Below are positions 32,201 to 46,364 of a stretch of 64,000 nt of DNA, one piece after another (position 1 is the stretch's first letter; every line of letters begins with the position of its first letter). Both the position numbers and the translations under genes were made by a program. The DNA is taken from positions 43,857,620 to 43,921,619 of the forward strand of contig NC_044006.1 in NCBI RefSeq assembly GCF_900496995.4. Reading direction: 5' to 3'. The notes below the pieces were generated by a model. The model saw only the letters and a list, made by a program, of their open reading frames with translations, was not told the origin of the DNA and searched no databases. The DNA comes from Aquila chrysaetos chrysaetos. Taxonomy: Eukaryota; Chordata; Aves; Accipitriformes; Accipitridae.

Positions 32201-33453
32201 GAGTGCCCAGAGGAAAACAAGGGAGTAAAGAAAGGGATGGAGAGTTGCAGAACAAGAGTGATAGTCATGGGGGAAATTAATTAACTCTGGTAAGGATGAG
32301 AAGCTGAAGGCTCAGTCTCACAATATGCCAGGTTTTGGGGAACCTGGACATAGTTTCTCAGGTCTACACTCAGAAAGGAAGGTGCAGAAGACAGCAGGGT
32401 CTGATAACAGAACTAGCTGAGATTTCTGATTACATTTTCCTTTGCTGCTCATCCTTTATTCATTTAATCTATTAAGCACAGCACCAGTGCTGTTCCATGC
32501 TTAAAACCCAGTCTTTTACCTTCTTCTGGAATCAGTTTGGCTGTACTGAGATACCTGGGTGTCTGAAATGTCTTGACTATGAACAGAACTACAGTGCCCC
32601 AGTTAACTCCGTATTAAGTGACAAAGCTTATCGTTGTATTAGGGTTGGTCCCTTCAGCCCAGCATCTGAGAGCTTATAGGTATTAATGTTATTGTTCTGC
32701 TAAACTCCAGATTTGGTACAAGAGAGGTGCTGAGGCTAAGAGGTGGTCAGGCAGCCTCCTCACCCAGATTTCACCTCTTCAGACTACCAGAAAACTAAAA
32801 AGCCCTGAAAACCTCCTCAGCCACTGCCTGCAAGGGAAGTCTCTTGGAGCAGGCACGTGGCTCCTGCTCAGATCAAGGGCCCAGGAAGGGCAGCGGTGGG
32901 AGAGCACTGTGCTTGGGCTGCTCTTCCCGGCGTGGAGACCTTACACATCACTGCTAGGCTGTGCTGTGAATGTGGCAGAAGGAAGCCAGGACCGCGGGCT
33001 GGGAGGGACTTTGTACTCTCGGCACAAGTGGGAAGGAGCAGGGAAGCTACCCAAAGGGGATTTATCATGCAGGAGATGGGAACAAAGCACAGGGGTGAAG
33101 ACTAGACTCACCAGCTCAACCAACCGCAACTTTTTTAAGTTAGTGTTGCTGAACTTGTTTATAAAAGCACACAAAGATTCATACCTTGTTTCCTACCCCA
33201 CGTTAAATTCAAAGGTGAAAAAGAAATGGTCTGCATAACAGGTTACATGTTCTTCTGGTCCAAATTCCTCCCTAGTGCATTACATTGCACAGGCTAGCAC
33301 ATTATCATCACTGCTATTAACACTCAGCTGATCTTTGCTAATGTGATGCATCTTTTTTTTCCTAGAAGTGAAGTCTCTTGCTGAAATAACAGTCAGATGT
33401 GTGCTCCACATGTCATTAACAGCACTGAATATGCACCAGATGAAGAACTTTAC

Positions 33454-33690
33454 CTTTTCCTCTGCAGACTGGCCTGATCCCTCTTCTACGAATGAATTCA
33501 TGGGTTGCGTTTCCAAAAGAGTTTTGAAGAGATTATCTGACGTTGTTGTCAAGTATCCCATCTCAGCATTGGGGTACAGTCCATATAGTACAGGGCTTTC
33601 AGATGGAAGCGTTTCATCTATGTATTTATGGTATCCAGCATAATCCAAATTTGGTGGGGCCAAGAAACCTGGTGCCCTTTAAGATTCAGT
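33454..33690 (-). pseudogene. DNAH11: DNAH11 exon, 5' end destroyed
   Basis: The body is open: [20 protein letters not shown] then [20 protein letters not shown] and on to SAEEK with donor AAG|GTAAAG. At its start the ancestral TEDELMLAPGF segment has become TES, TAA (33679-33681), RAPGF, and no AG acceptor precedes it in the right phase. The upper end given is approximate. Confidence 0.88.
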
Positions 33691-34008
33691 AAAAGAATCA
33701 ATAATGTTATTGATAATGCTGTCATCAGTTCTCAAAATATTCTTCTGCATCTACAAAGTTTCAGAAATTTGTGCGGAGTCTATGAATATGACATCTATAA
33801 GTTCTGATACAGTGGTACAGGGTTACCAAACTATTTTTAGCACAGTTACCACTTGCACACTTTTCTGACATTCCCATTTTCTGCAGTATTGAAATACTGT
33901 TGCTGCTTCCTTCATGAGGATGCTCTGAGTTTATTTTAAGGACTGTCACTACTGAGGCGAGTGTATTTTAAGTACTGAATTTCTGCATCCCCTCAGCAGA
34001 CAAGCAAA

Positions 34009-34135
34009 GATTATTATGCCATTTTGCAGATGAAAGTCTGAGATACACAGGACAGAATCACACAGGACGCCTGTGGGAGAGGCAGGACTGGAGCCTCAAG
34101 TCACCTGAACCCCAATCCTAATACATGAGCCACAA
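34009..34135 (+). repeat. MIR-like ancient SINE
   Basis: ATTATTATGCCATTTTGCAG ATGAAAG, then GACAGAATCACACAGGACGC and GGAGCCTCAAGTCACCTGAACCCC-like text follow the order of the MIR core (ATTTTACAGATGAGGAAACTGAGG ... GGTCACACAGC ... CCAGG). Diverged but well ordered. Confidence 0.55.
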
Positions 34136-35425
34136 CATTAATTCTATTTAGTGTGTCATTATTTAGGGGTTTTGCACAAACACACTGCGCTCATAATAAC
34201 CTTAAAGAGGTCACAGGGAGACCTGGCGATAATTTTCACAGCAGAAAAAGTTAAGGTCTCAATCAATCAGCTTAGTATTGAACTGAATACTATTAACTGC
34301 ACCGTTCCTATAGAACAGGCAGGCCCTATCCCTGTCAGCATGTTAAAGGTAAGACTGAGGACTGTGGAGCAAGTCAAGAATTAAGTAGGTAGACAGAGGG
34401 CTTTGGTGAGATGTACTCTCAGTGGGCTGCCCTCCTACTCATGATAGGACAGAATAAAAGCTGTAGCAACCATCACATTTATTTTCCAGGCTCCCCCAGC
34501 TCCTGTGCTGTAAGGACTTCACTGGATTCAAAGAGTTACTCTGAACTTGTTGTCATAAAGCTGTCTGGGATTTAAACCAGACTTGCAAGTTGTTTTTGCT
34601 GAAAAATATTTCTGGCTCTAAGTGTTACTTTTCACAGGAGCTATTTCTTCCTAATGCAGGGTCCACTCCACAAAATCACAATAAAATTTAACAGCTTTTG
34701 GCATTTACAACAGTCAACAACAAGCTGCTGTTCACAATAACACCAGTAAGCACTTATTTCTGAAGTCATTTTGGTTCTGCAACCAGCCATTTACCTGCGC
34801 CTGAACCTGCACCACTAACCTCACCCACAATAAGCTATGTCTTAAGACGCCACTTTGAAGTAGTGCTGAGGTTTTGAAAAAAGCCCTGTTATTCATCTTG
34901 AGTGGAGGATCAATTCTGTCAGACCATCTGTACTTACCCATCTCTCTGCTGGCACTTAAATCGGGTTTTACCGTATTCCTGAGAGTCATGCGCAGAGAGG
35001 CTGCAGGTTACGGGGCTTCATAGTGGGAACTCACCGTCCTTCTGTCCTTACGATAGATCCCAGGTGAGGTATAGGAAAGCTGACCTATAGTGGTTTATTC
35101 TAACACACCTCATGGAATGAATTTATAGCTAAAATAACTCATCAGTAATGCAAACAGGTAAAAGAGAAGGTAATCTCCCCAGTGAACACAAAGCGCCAGC
35201 ACTGATGAAAGGCATTGCCATCCTGTTTGCATTCATTTGGCTGCCAGTCAATGACTGATTCTCTGGTTTTGCTGGTAATTCGGGGCTCTAACATTTTCCA
35301 ATTACGGCAAAAAGCTCGGAAAGATATCTCACTGTTTAAAATACTAGTGGATCCACGCTCGGGGTTGGGTCCCTAAACTTTCCAAAGGCCATACAAATAG
35401 CAGTGATTCTGCTCAGGTTTCACCA

Positions 35426-35545
35426 CCTATACTTATTTTACAATTATTTGAATGAAAGTTCAGGCTTGTGAAGGTTAATGGACTGCCTAAACTGGAAGCA
35501 GTAATTCTTTACTTATCCATAGGCTAGAGGCAGAGCCAGAGCCAG
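35426..35545 (+). repeat. possible second MIR-like SINE
   Basis: TACTTATTTTACAATTATTTG, then GTGAAGGTTAATGGACTGCC and GGCAGAGCCAGAGCC recall MIR (AGGTTAAGTGACTTGCCC ... GGCAGAGCC). Weak; repeat search needed. Confidence 0.35.
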
Positions 35546-36993
35546 CAGGATGAGCTTCCCACCATGCCCCTGCGACCTCAGCTGTCATTTGGAGAAATCG
35601 GCCTCTGCCGAGGTCAGGAGTACAGTGGTGTTTAGCCTTTCCATCTCCATGGCAACTTACTCTTGGGCATCTTCTTCTGAGCAGTTACTTCCAATTGCCT
35701 TCATCTGAGTGTGGCTCTTTGACATATGGAAACCCACTCGTTAGGGACCGAGGAGACACCAGCAAGCTCATCTCGCTCACAACCGAAAGGCAGGCTTCAG
35801 CCGCATCGCCGAGGGTGAAAAGTGCACTTTCCCCAAGTTAGCCAGGCTCCGCAAATGGCCTGCTCACAAGTAACATGCTAATTTTCTTTTTTTTTTTTTC
35901 CCCTCTCAAATAAGCTTTTTACCTTTGGACAATGAAAAATAACAAGTCTGGAAAGGGCACTTGAAAAATCTCTTGGCTGTTTTTAGCAAATTGTGTACAA
36001 TCAGTTCTCTGAAGTGACTAGTTCAGCAGCTTGGAAGAAGCAGCCAGTTGTTTTTTTTTTTATTTTTATATATATATACAGCCCCCCCATATATACATAC
36101 ACATTTTATATAAATGCATGTATATGAGTATAGATTAAAGTGGTTACCATGCGAGACTTTTTAGAACTAAAGTTAAAGCAACATTTTATTTTTGTATCCT
36201 CAAAAATTCTAACATTTGTTTATGATTAGAAGCAACCTTGCACCTTGGACTCATGGATGCTCCACATACACTGCTGTCCAGGACCAAAACTCAATAGTGA
36301 AATTAGAGTAATTCAGTATATATCAGCTGGTGATAATCTGACAAAGCTACAAAAACAGATATGTGAGAGGGTTGTGGAAAATGAGAAACAGTCTTACAAA
36401 CCATTTTCCCTATTTTGGAAACAGGAAAATGCAAGGAAATGCATAACATTTCCATGCTGTTATTTTTCCGAGGAAGAAAACACAAACAGTAAACGTAAGT
36501 TTTGAGGTTAGTGCCACCGTGGACTACTGTAACTGGTGAGTCTATCAAGTTAAGTTGGTTAAAGTGCAGCTCCATAAAAGATACTTTCCTATGCCGACCC
36601 AGACCTTTCTAAATAGCAGCACCTTAGAAAAGAACAGTTTTATTAGGAAAATGGAAACCTCTGTGTATTATCCCCTAATGTCATTAAGCTGGCTATACAA
36701 GCAGTGTTACAAAACACTGAATTCAAGTTGCCAAGTAAGGGTGCTTGCAAAAGCATTTAAACAAGCAATATGCCAAGTCACAAATCCTTGCAGACAAAAT
36801 CTGCTCATGATGAATTATTGTACTCATTACAAGTTGGAGAATTTATTCCACCACAGCCAGACAAGACCCTGCTACAGGTGGGGCCGCATAGACAAGAAAG
36901 CTTGTGGTCTTCTCCACAGGGCTCCACTTCTGAAAGATGAGTTTCTCTTAGGTTGAACACGTTCAAGAGCTTTAGGCATATGAAAGTTCTTAC

Positions 36994-37113
36994 CACAGGT
37001 GGGCTGATGAATTCTTGCAGATATATACAGCAGAGACTGCGGTCCCAGGCATCAGTGATGTGGCCACCGTACGTGATCTCACCAAAGAGGTAATGCAAGT
37101 CTTCCCATGGAAC
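36994..37113 (-). pseudogene. DNAH11: DNAH11 exon, open
   Basis: Forty residues, [20 protein letters not shown] then [20 protein letters not shown]. Strong dynein signature ([21 protein letters not shown] in relatives). Both splice sites are normal (GGGTAG acceptor; GTG|GTAAGA donor). Confidence 0.95.
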
Positions 37114-39637
37114 CTACCCAAGGGAACAGAATGCACCACTGAATAAAACAAGTCAGCTTTCTAAGGGACAAACCAAAGCTGCTCAGAATAAATGCTATTA
37201 CGAGAAACAAAAGAAATTCAAATACTTCCTTTCAGAAAGCTTCATGGTTATATATTCGCATTGCTGGTTTTCTTTGTTTAGCAAATAACTACATTGAGAC
37301 ACAGATTTCTTTTATTTCAATCCAGTGAGAGACATCTATAAATATCTGAGTAAAAGTATCAAGTTTCTGACTAAAATTTAGTAACGGTGTAAAATTGTAT
37401 CATCGGAGCCTTATGTCATGTTTTCTACCTTACCCCTTATGAAAACGTTTTAAGAGAAAAGTACATTTTCAAAACACCGCATGATATAAAAGAACATAAC
37501 TCATTAACGAGCACATGTATTTTCCCATACAGATCTTTAAAAACATAATCCTCATGAGTGATAGGAAGGTAACCTACTGTGCCTTTCTTAGAGGAAAAAT
37601 AAAAAACTTGTATCTGATTGCAGTCTTTTATAGCTCCTCACTAGGAAACACTCACTAACTGAAATTCTACATTATTTGAATTTGGGATGTATTCAAGAAC
37701 TTTGGTAAAAATTGAATTAATATTAATCCCATTACTACCACATCACGTAAGCATTATGTTTATTGTAGAACTCTAGTCATAATGCCACTGTTATAGCATG
37801 TGATTAACAGTGGTAACACATTTTATTCAAGCAACTACTGTCTTTCTCTTTTATTTTGCTTCACAGAGTTTGAAGCTTCTTTTTGCAACCCTTTGGTTTG
37901 CAAAATATGCCAGTTTGTGATGAAGCCTTCCCAGACAGGAACCTTTACCACTTTGGGGGCAGTATTTGCCTCCCAACAGTTCAAGTAAAAACTTAATTAT
38001 AGGCTTTAAATATTGCGTGATGTGACAGAACAGAACAAGTAAAAGAGCTGCAGCTATTCCAGCCTGCTTGCTACAAGTTTATTTCAATTTGAATATGTGA
38101 AACGCTAATCCATCTTTCTTTTAAACTGGTTTGAAGAGAATGAAAAAAAAAAAGAAAAAAAAAAAAAGGCCACTGGAATATAATACGCAATGCTGCATGC
38201 TGGTGAGGAGAAGCCTGAAGAGAGAATCCCTGTGAAAAATGCCAACAACTTGGATTTAGAATGAAATGTTCTTGCAGTTAGAATAAACCTGCTTTTCTCT
38301 TTGCCGGCAACAGAAACACATTTAATGTTTTTCTAATTTCATATACATTTATCTCAAGAAATGGCTTTTTCCTTTGTCTTTTAGAAGAGTATATCAATAT
38401 TCTAACTCAGTACAAGCTCATTCAGCTGCATACTTCTGGGGCACTGATTACAGTGGGATAATCAAAGCTTGTGATATAAAAGGGACATTTTTGCTAGTGC
38501 GAGAAAACAGAGGGGTTTGCATTAGAAATATTTTGGGCTGTCAGGTTTGCATAATTGCCATTGCACTAAAGAAAACTGGTCTGCTGTACTCAAAAAACCA
38601 CTGAGCCGTTGCTCAGTGGATGGATATGGCAAGGACGGAGTCCACATCCCCCTCAGAACATCGAACAACAATTCCATGAACATGCATATGGGGATCAGAA
38701 GGCAGAGGGGAAGAGCGGGACAATGAGACAGGATCAGGCATCTTGTACTTCACCTGAGGAGACCTCAACTATCACAGGTTAGTGTGGTGGAGTTTGTCTT
38801 AGCAAAAGGAAAATGGATTAAGTCAAACTGAGATGCAAGATGTTTAAAAATTCACAGGGAAGCACCATAAACTGGTACAAGTGATGATGGAGTTAGGGAA
38901 ATTTCCACTAGCTGAAGGGCTAGCTCAAGGTTCCCAGTTTATGCTTTGTAGTCATTCCCTAGTTGTCTTAAACAAAGTCGTCCCCAAAGGATAGTCAATT
39001 GGGAGATTTTTTAATACATATATATATAGGTACACACACGCGCGCAAAGTCATATACATGTATATATACATACAAAGTCACATTTTAAAAAAAACATTTT
39101 CTCTTTTTTCTCTCCAGGATCTATGTTAAAAAAACGCTTATAAACCCACAGGGTAAGGAATCACTAACCAATACAAGAATGGCCAATAAGCAGTATTACC
39201 AAGAGGAGAGAAGAAACAATTCTTGCTCTTACAGACCTTTCTAGTCCTCCCTGCCATCACAATCCTCCCTCTCATTAATTAGCAAAATTAATTATTCAGC
39301 TTATGAATTGTGGTTTCAAAAAAACAGAGCTTAAAGCAGCAAGATTTATTAGCAAAGAAAACTAAGGGTTGGAATAAGCTGTTTTTATAGACTTTTTTTC
39401 TAAATGGGAAGTATTATTAAATCATCACTATAAAATTAAGCAATTATTTCACTATGACACCAAGTACCACAGAAAGGAAAAACAGTTTCATGTCCTATTA
39501 GCTAAATAAAGGTCAGTAGGGGTAAAAAGAAAAAAGAAGAATTAATTTCTAAGACTAAATACAAGTTGGGAGATATGGAGAAAACCATATCATCAAGGGG
39601 TGATATTTCCCTCTCTTTTTTTCTTTGTAAGTATCTC

Positions 39638-39783
39638 TTAAATTTCTTTAAATTACTAAATGAGATGACCTGTTCAGTACTATCCTACATCATTCAGTAA
39701 TAAATAACTATTAAATTTCTTTAAATTACTAAATGAGATGACCTGTTCAGTACTATCCTATATCATTCAGTAATAAATAACTA
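39638..39783. repeat. 73-base tandem duplication, two copies
   Basis: Copies 39638-39710 and 39711-39783 are identical except for one C/T difference (688 versus 761 within the 39 kb block). It lies in a dynein intron. One difference in 73 bases implies a recent event. Confidence 0.95.
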
Positions 39784-40450
39784 TTGCTTTTATTTAGGCA
39801 TTTCATATAGAGAACTTACATAAATAACCTCAACTGAGTATTTAAACTATACAAGTGTGAAATATGCTGTAGCTCAGAAATAAAATCACTCATCTACCCT
39901 TAACTTTGACTCAAGGGGAACATTACTGAGAAAGTCACAACAAGGTGGCATCCTTAATACATAATAATGACACATGCAGGAAATGCACCATTATTTATAC
40001 ATGTGACGTGCTGTAAATTGCTTCCATCATCAGAACTAATTGTAGTGATTATTAATGCAGTGTTATGAACTGTCAGAATTGCTGTATGTAATTACATTTG
40101 TGCAAATGCTTCATTACCTGCCTAATGAATTTGGCATATATGCACATGTAAACCACTGTTTTTGTTAACATAATGAAGGGCATTTTTTTCCCCCTTAGCT
40201 AGTGATGTGGAACTGGTTTGACCTATATTACAAAGTTCAAGCATCCACCGCCAGAAAAAAGACCACACCACACCCCTGTCCCCCACCACCTTTGATCTGG
40301 TTTATTTCCATATTCAGCAAGAGCATCTTATCGTGCCAGCTACTTAAATAACAGCTTCAGAGAAAGAACTGTGTCCCCCCTCATTCAGTATATACAGCTG
40401 ATTGAGTGGAAACGACCTTGGTGTGTGGTTACCTGACCACTACTTCTTAC

Positions 40451-40643
40451 CTTTGTAGGGGTCTCTAAATTGTTGCCGAGGACAGTGACGCAGATGGCGA
40501 GATCTCTAGCACTGAACGGGTACCTTCCATTCCAGCCCTGAGGGCCAAACTTCAGTCTCCCAGCAATGCAAGTGTGAAAATAGCACAAAAGAAAAAAGGA
40601 TGCTTTTAAATTCCACATCTCTGGTACGCAGTTCAAGGGTATC
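40451..40643 (-). pseudogene. DNAH11: DNAH11 exon with one-base insertion
   Basis: It starts in one frame as DTLELRTRDVEFKSILFS and continues in the next as LCYFHTCIAGRLKFGPQGWN then GRYPFSARDLAICVTVLGNN. An extra T (an A in the run 587-590 of the 40.5 kb block, + strand) makes the shift; the length is 193 where 192 keeps frame. The acceptor CTTTGGCAG and donor AAG|GTAAGA are normal. Confidence 0.92.
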
Positions 40644-42977
40644 CTGCCAAAGAAAAAAGGAATACGTTTATCGAGTTAGCAGCCGGCAGTGTTATCGATA
40701 GCTGTGCCTGTCTCAGCTGCTGAAAGGGAGCACTCGCAAGCCTGGAGTTTGAAGGAGAGTGAGAAACAGGTTTCTTAGTGATCAGAGTCTACTAGGCAGT
40801 ACTTTCTGCAGTAATTTCCAGATGCAAAATTGTTGGTGGTTACCTTTTTATGTCCAAATGTCCCTTAGGAAAGGAGAACTGTTGTGCTACTGAAACCAAT
40901 AAAAATAGAACTCTAGAACTCTATATTACTCAGATAACTGCTACAGTTTCTTAGCGTAAATCATCCATAGACTTTATCCCAAGTACGAAATTTGTCAGTA
41001 TAACATTTATTAAAAAGCATACTATTCCTTCAAATTTTACAGTTTCCCAAAAAGCCATGTTTGAAATTGAATTTTAATAATTTCATTTTTTTGTTGCCTC
41101 CTGTGTTTATAGAGTTAGTAGAGAATCTCAGCAAGATGAGATTCTGCACAGGGCTTCAGCTGTTTTTTAAATTACTGAGACAAACTATTTGTCATTTGCC
41201 TAGAAAACTTGCAGAAATTCATTCTTAGTTCTCTAACATTTTTCTATATCCTATCTTTTAGTTTAAGAAGTAATTGACATAAAATTACTTTTGATACCCA
41301 TAAAAACATAGATGTGTGGAAGGAACTTCAGAGAGATAAAGTCTTGGCTGTCAAAAGGAAATAGGTCAACCTGAACTGAACAACGGGTAGCAAAATCTGA
41401 GCAAAGGTGAAGGATTTTATGTCTGACAAAGCCCCCTCCTTAAGTGAGAATCCTGAGCTTAACCATGAAAAATACAACACAAGCTTCTATCCTGAAGAAA
41501 AGCACAAAACATGAAATATATTCCACCTGGATTAGGCATAGTTTGATTTTCTTATTACAATTCTCCCCCCCCCCCAAATTAAAATACCTTAACCAGAAAC
41601 ATATTAAAGACAATGTCTGGACAGGAATTTTTAGTAAGCCACAAACACCCATGGCTCAAAATAATGGGGGAGAAAAGAGAGTTTTCTAAAGCATCAAGCT
41701 TAAAAATTAGCTAATTAAAATACATACATATATATATTTCTTGAACTGAACACAGCCTGAAGTGGGACAACAATGCATATGAATTGCCTTTATTAAAAAA
41801 ACTTTTCCTAGCTTTTTCAGCTTTCAATTAAAAATATTATTATAATAAGTTATAAAAAAAAGAAAAAAATTGCTGCATTAGTTGTTGTCTGTTTAGCTAC
41901 AAAACCACAGCCATTCTTCCTTTCTCAGGAGTATTTTTCCAAATCACCTCACACTATCAAAATCAATCCATTTGTAGCCAAGGTAGCTTTGACACAGCTC
42001 TTTTAGCGCACGGCTCTTTTTTTTTCTAGGCATTGGTGAGCAGAGTTCCCTTTAAAAGAAATTCTTACCATTTTCACATCCAAGCTCTGCCTTCATGTGT
42101 CCTGTGCTCAAATAAATACATGTTAATAGATTGCTGGAAGGCTAAGTGTACAGTTATGGTTGCCTTTATCATGGTCTGCTTTGCTGACATGAATAAGCTT
42201 GCTGGTCCAGCGCTTTCACCACTGCAGGGAAGCTGACTTGCACCGAGCTTCAAGATCTGCCCACAGGTTCCTCAGGGTAACAGACAGGGATAACCAGGGA
42301 CCCGGAGGGAAGGAGGCTACACACGTCCAGTGACACCCCTGCCCTCCACATTCTCACATCATCTTTCTCTTACTACTTCTCCCCACCCATCAAGCAGCTC
42401 TGCAGAACGTCATGCAGGGAAAGAGCAAAAGACAAAACAACAAACAGCGCGTCACCCTTGCTCATGAATTCCTTTCTTTATGCAAACTACAGGAATTCAT
42501 ACACAAGACACTGAGCCATTGCCTGAACATCTGGGTACATAAATCCACTCTGTGGTAGAATGGACATGGTCAAACCAAATTTCAAGCTGAGCAAAGTTAG
42601 TGAGTACCATTGAATGAAAGAGCGCTGACTTCAGAGCATGGAAAGGTTTTTTCATAAGACTGCACCACTGGGTAAAGCTGGTGTGATAAATGCACTTCTT
42701 TCTATCTCTCTAAGCATACCTACGCATATCTATATCGAATAATACAAATGTACGCATTATTGTCACACCTTTCCTCCTGCTCAAAATTGATGAGAAACAC
42801 GGAGGCAGCGCAGGGCACAGAGGGCTGGCACCCTGCAGCTGTCAGGTTAGTTTGGAAGCACAAAGATCCCAAAGTTCTGGTCTCCTACAAAGTGGTCATC
42901 AACGTTACCACTTCTCCCCACAGGGGAAGGAGTAATTAAAACAAATGAAAAAAAAAAAAGGTACATCTTGCTTTTAC

Positions 42978-43194
42978 CTGTAGAAAGCGGCATGTAAATC
43001 AGCCAGCATCCCTATAGGAGGTTCACTGGTAATTTTAATTGAGTTTTCTAGTATTCCTGGAGGAATGATATGCTTTTCTGGGTTGGAGCTGGTTCAGCAC
43101 TAATAAAGACATGGAAATCAGGATGACTTTCTTCACTGTATTGCTCAAGGAGTTTTTCCAAGGTTCCTAGCCACTTGGCTACTAGATGAAGACT
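42978..43194 (-). pseudogene. DNAH11: DNAH11 exon with one-base deletion and short 3' end
   Basis: It starts [20 protein letters not shown] then [18 protein letters not shown], and after losing one C continues in another frame as [20 protein letters not shown] and [14 protein letters not shown]. The last codons (NFDQ in human) are missing, so its end phase no longer suits the next exon. Reading on in the first frame reaches a stop within 11 codons. Confidence 0.92.
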
Positions 43195-45848
43195 CTGTTG
43201 AAAAACAGCCAACACGGCTATTGTAAGAAAACAAATAAATTTGTTATCCTTAAGACATTGGTATTGTGCCTTTATAATGGAAAATAGTTAAGTTACTTAA
43301 TTCAAAGCATCATTTTATTATTAAATAAATTGATAACACAAAGAATAAACTCAAAGATTCTTAGCTACTGCCATTTCTTGATACGTGTTGAAATAGCAGA
43401 GGTTTCACCATTAGCCTTTAAAGTTTCAGGCCTTGATTCTGAAGCTAAGGAAAATATTATAAACTTAGGGTTAAGTGATCTGGGGGTATGGGTGTTATTA
43501 CATGTGAAAATAAGCATAACTCAGCACACACCTGGACTGTAGAACTGGGACCTAAGACAAAACATGTCCAATGCATACCAGGAGCAAGACTGAGGAAGTG
43601 CTAGACAAAGAAAAATGCTTACAGCTCTCCTGCTACTTAAAAAATATGTTTCATACAACTTTGGAACCTAATAGTTCTTAAGGTTCTTAATATATGAAGA
43701 CAGTGGAAGGTCACCAATAGATCAGAGAAGTGAGTTATAATGGAAAAGTATTTGCCTCCAAAACACCTACTGCTGAAATATGGGAATATCAAGAGAAAGG
43801 TTTAAAATGTGGCTGGGCTACACCTGTTTTCACCCCTCCATTAGCCCACACTCCACTTTTTTTTGTTACAGGACTAGCATTTCAATTCAAATTGCAGCTC
43901 AGCCATGCAGCTTCTCTCTGGTTCTTCACTGCTGTGTCAGAACCTGCTGATTGCTTCCATCTCTGTGCAGCGCAAGAGGAATTACAGCTCCGTACACCAG
44001 CCAAGGAATACGACGTGTCAGTCATGCTCTGGCTGTTGCATCACTTTATCATGAGACCTGCTGCGGGGGATATTCCCAAATTGTCCCTTGACATGTAGAA
44101 AAAGGAATAGGAGAATGGAACGAGAGGGAGACTTTCATATCACATTACATGACAGCAGCCTGGTGGTGTCTGCATTTTCATATAGGCTACATCCATCCAC
44201 TGCAAAGTGGAAGTGATTCAAACCTTAATATAGTAACAAAATAACCATTCAATATATCAGATGTGTGAGTTTGAGAAATTAATTAAGAGTGACAGAAGAG
44301 TTAAACCCATTACCAAAAAATATCAAGTCAGTCTTTCTTCTGCCAGTTTACCAACCACTGTGCCAACTGTTTTTGCTAGATCTGAAGCTAAAGTAATTTT
44401 TAAAGTATTTCCCAGGTCAGTCAGAATCCCGGGTTTTTTTTTAATATCTAATTATACACCCCCTAACCTCCAACAAAATGCGTAGTAAAATACTCCATCT
44501 TTTTGCTCTAGGATTTTTTTTAAAACATAAACATATAGGGGTTTGGGGCTAAAACCCAGAAGACTGAAGCTTGAGAAGCACTGAGTACATCCAAATCCCA
44601 CAGCTCTAGCTAGCTTAGTACCATTTGGGATTTGGTCCAATATTTTTATGTAGTCTCCTTTCAGACTTTCCCTAATCGTTCACTAGCAAAAATCTTCACA
44701 GCAAAATCATCACCTCCTTCCTCCCTCAGAAGCCATGCTGGAAAATGGAGCAGGTCTGTAACACCAGAAGCCTCTCAGATGTTCCCCATTTATCCCTGTG
44801 GCTTCAGACACACAACACTGCTGATTTAAGGCCTCTGCCATCTCCCATTTTCTCACCCTGTCCCCAGAGCAGCTGAGAACTCCTAAATTCCCCTGAAAAC
44901 CAACTCTGCTCTTTCCTTCACAACACCATTTCTATACTCACTAGCAGAAAAGCAGGGTTATTTTCAGACTAGCATGACTAGCTTACTCGTGCGAAAACTG
45001 GTTAAAGAATTCTTCCAGATTCACTGTCGATGAAGGGGTCAGTTTGTGCATGTTTGCACAGCACCTAGCACACCAAGGCCCCTCACTAATCCCACGGTGA
45101 TTTTATTTCAGCTGACAGACAGCACTGAGCCTAGCCTACCTCTTCATTTGCTGCAGGCAACCTGGTTGACAGCCAAGCATTGCTGAGGTTAAAACCAGAA
45201 GAGGAGGGAATCACCCCGTCGCCATGACCTCCTTAATATCAAGATCTGGAACACACATTTCTTGTTTGGCTTCAGGGCAAAGGGGTTGTTACAAATATCC
45301 ATTGGCTATTTAGCATAAGATGGTGGGAGGGAAGCAACTTCTTTCATTAGCATTAACAATTGCAGTGCTCCTGTCCACTCTGTTACTGGGCTGGGAACTG
45401 CAGCTCGCCAGGGGATTGCACTGAGCTTTTTGTCAGCTGCAGAGGGGGTTCTTAGTCCATACAATGCTGGCCAAAGCTGCAGCTGCTATCTCGGAAGAGG
45501 AGCATTCCAGGGCTAATTATACAGCTTCCCAAGGGGGAGTCAGACCCATTTCATTACAGTCTCCATTATGGTCCACTGAAGGGAACAGGAGCTCTTAATT
45601 ATGCGGGGGAAGTGTATGCCTGAGGGCAGTCCTACCTACCCACCAGAGGCTTTCTCTTTTATCTCTCCTGTTTCTCCTCTATTAATATGATGTTTATCCT
45701 GTTACAATCAAAAGCAAAAGCCAAAAGGAACAAGATTATTAGTGGTTTAAAACTTTTTCTGTAATCTACCACATATTTTGTTTGGGTTCTGGGAACATCC
45801 CTCCAACTGAGGAGATAGTCCCCATTAGAGGGGCTGTTTGACACTCAC

Positions 45849-45976
45849 TTGGAAAAGAACCCAATGGCCATGTCTGGTAGCCTTCTCAAGTGCCTCCTCT
45901 GCAATCATCTCCTGCCCTTGTCCTAGAGAGATGCTACAAAATCTTCCAGAGTCTACAGCGAAACCAAGCTTTTTGC
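45849..45976 (-). pseudogene. DNAH11: DNAH11 exon, open
   Basis: Reads [20 protein letters not shown] then [20 protein letters not shown] and FQ, the conserved SLGQGQE-HWV segment of AAA6. The acceptor is TTCTTCTACAG and the donor CAA|GTGAGT; phases match both neighbours. Confidence 0.95.
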
Positions 45977-46364
45977 CTGTAGAAGAAATAATTGGGGAAG
46001 GGTGAGTGACAGAGGGGGAGGAGATAGGAAAATCAGCAGAGCAGAAAGGAAAAAGAATGATAATGCCCCCATTAATTTCACTATCACTTGTGCAATGCAT
46101 ATTACTTCTTCTGAAGCACTTCACTAAACCCTTACAATTTCAACAAGCAAAATTGCGAGCTCTCAACAGTGGCCTTATTGCTGGTATTAGAAAAAGCCTG
46201 CAGAAATCTGTTCCCTTGATTTTAAGATAATGAACCTTTTGACATTTTGATAGATGCTCGGCATTGTTACTGAGCTTTAGAAACTCTTACAGGGGGTACA
46301 GAGCAATTCCCTTATGAAAAAGGGAGCAACATGTGGTAGATATCACATCAGTTTTTTAACTGAT

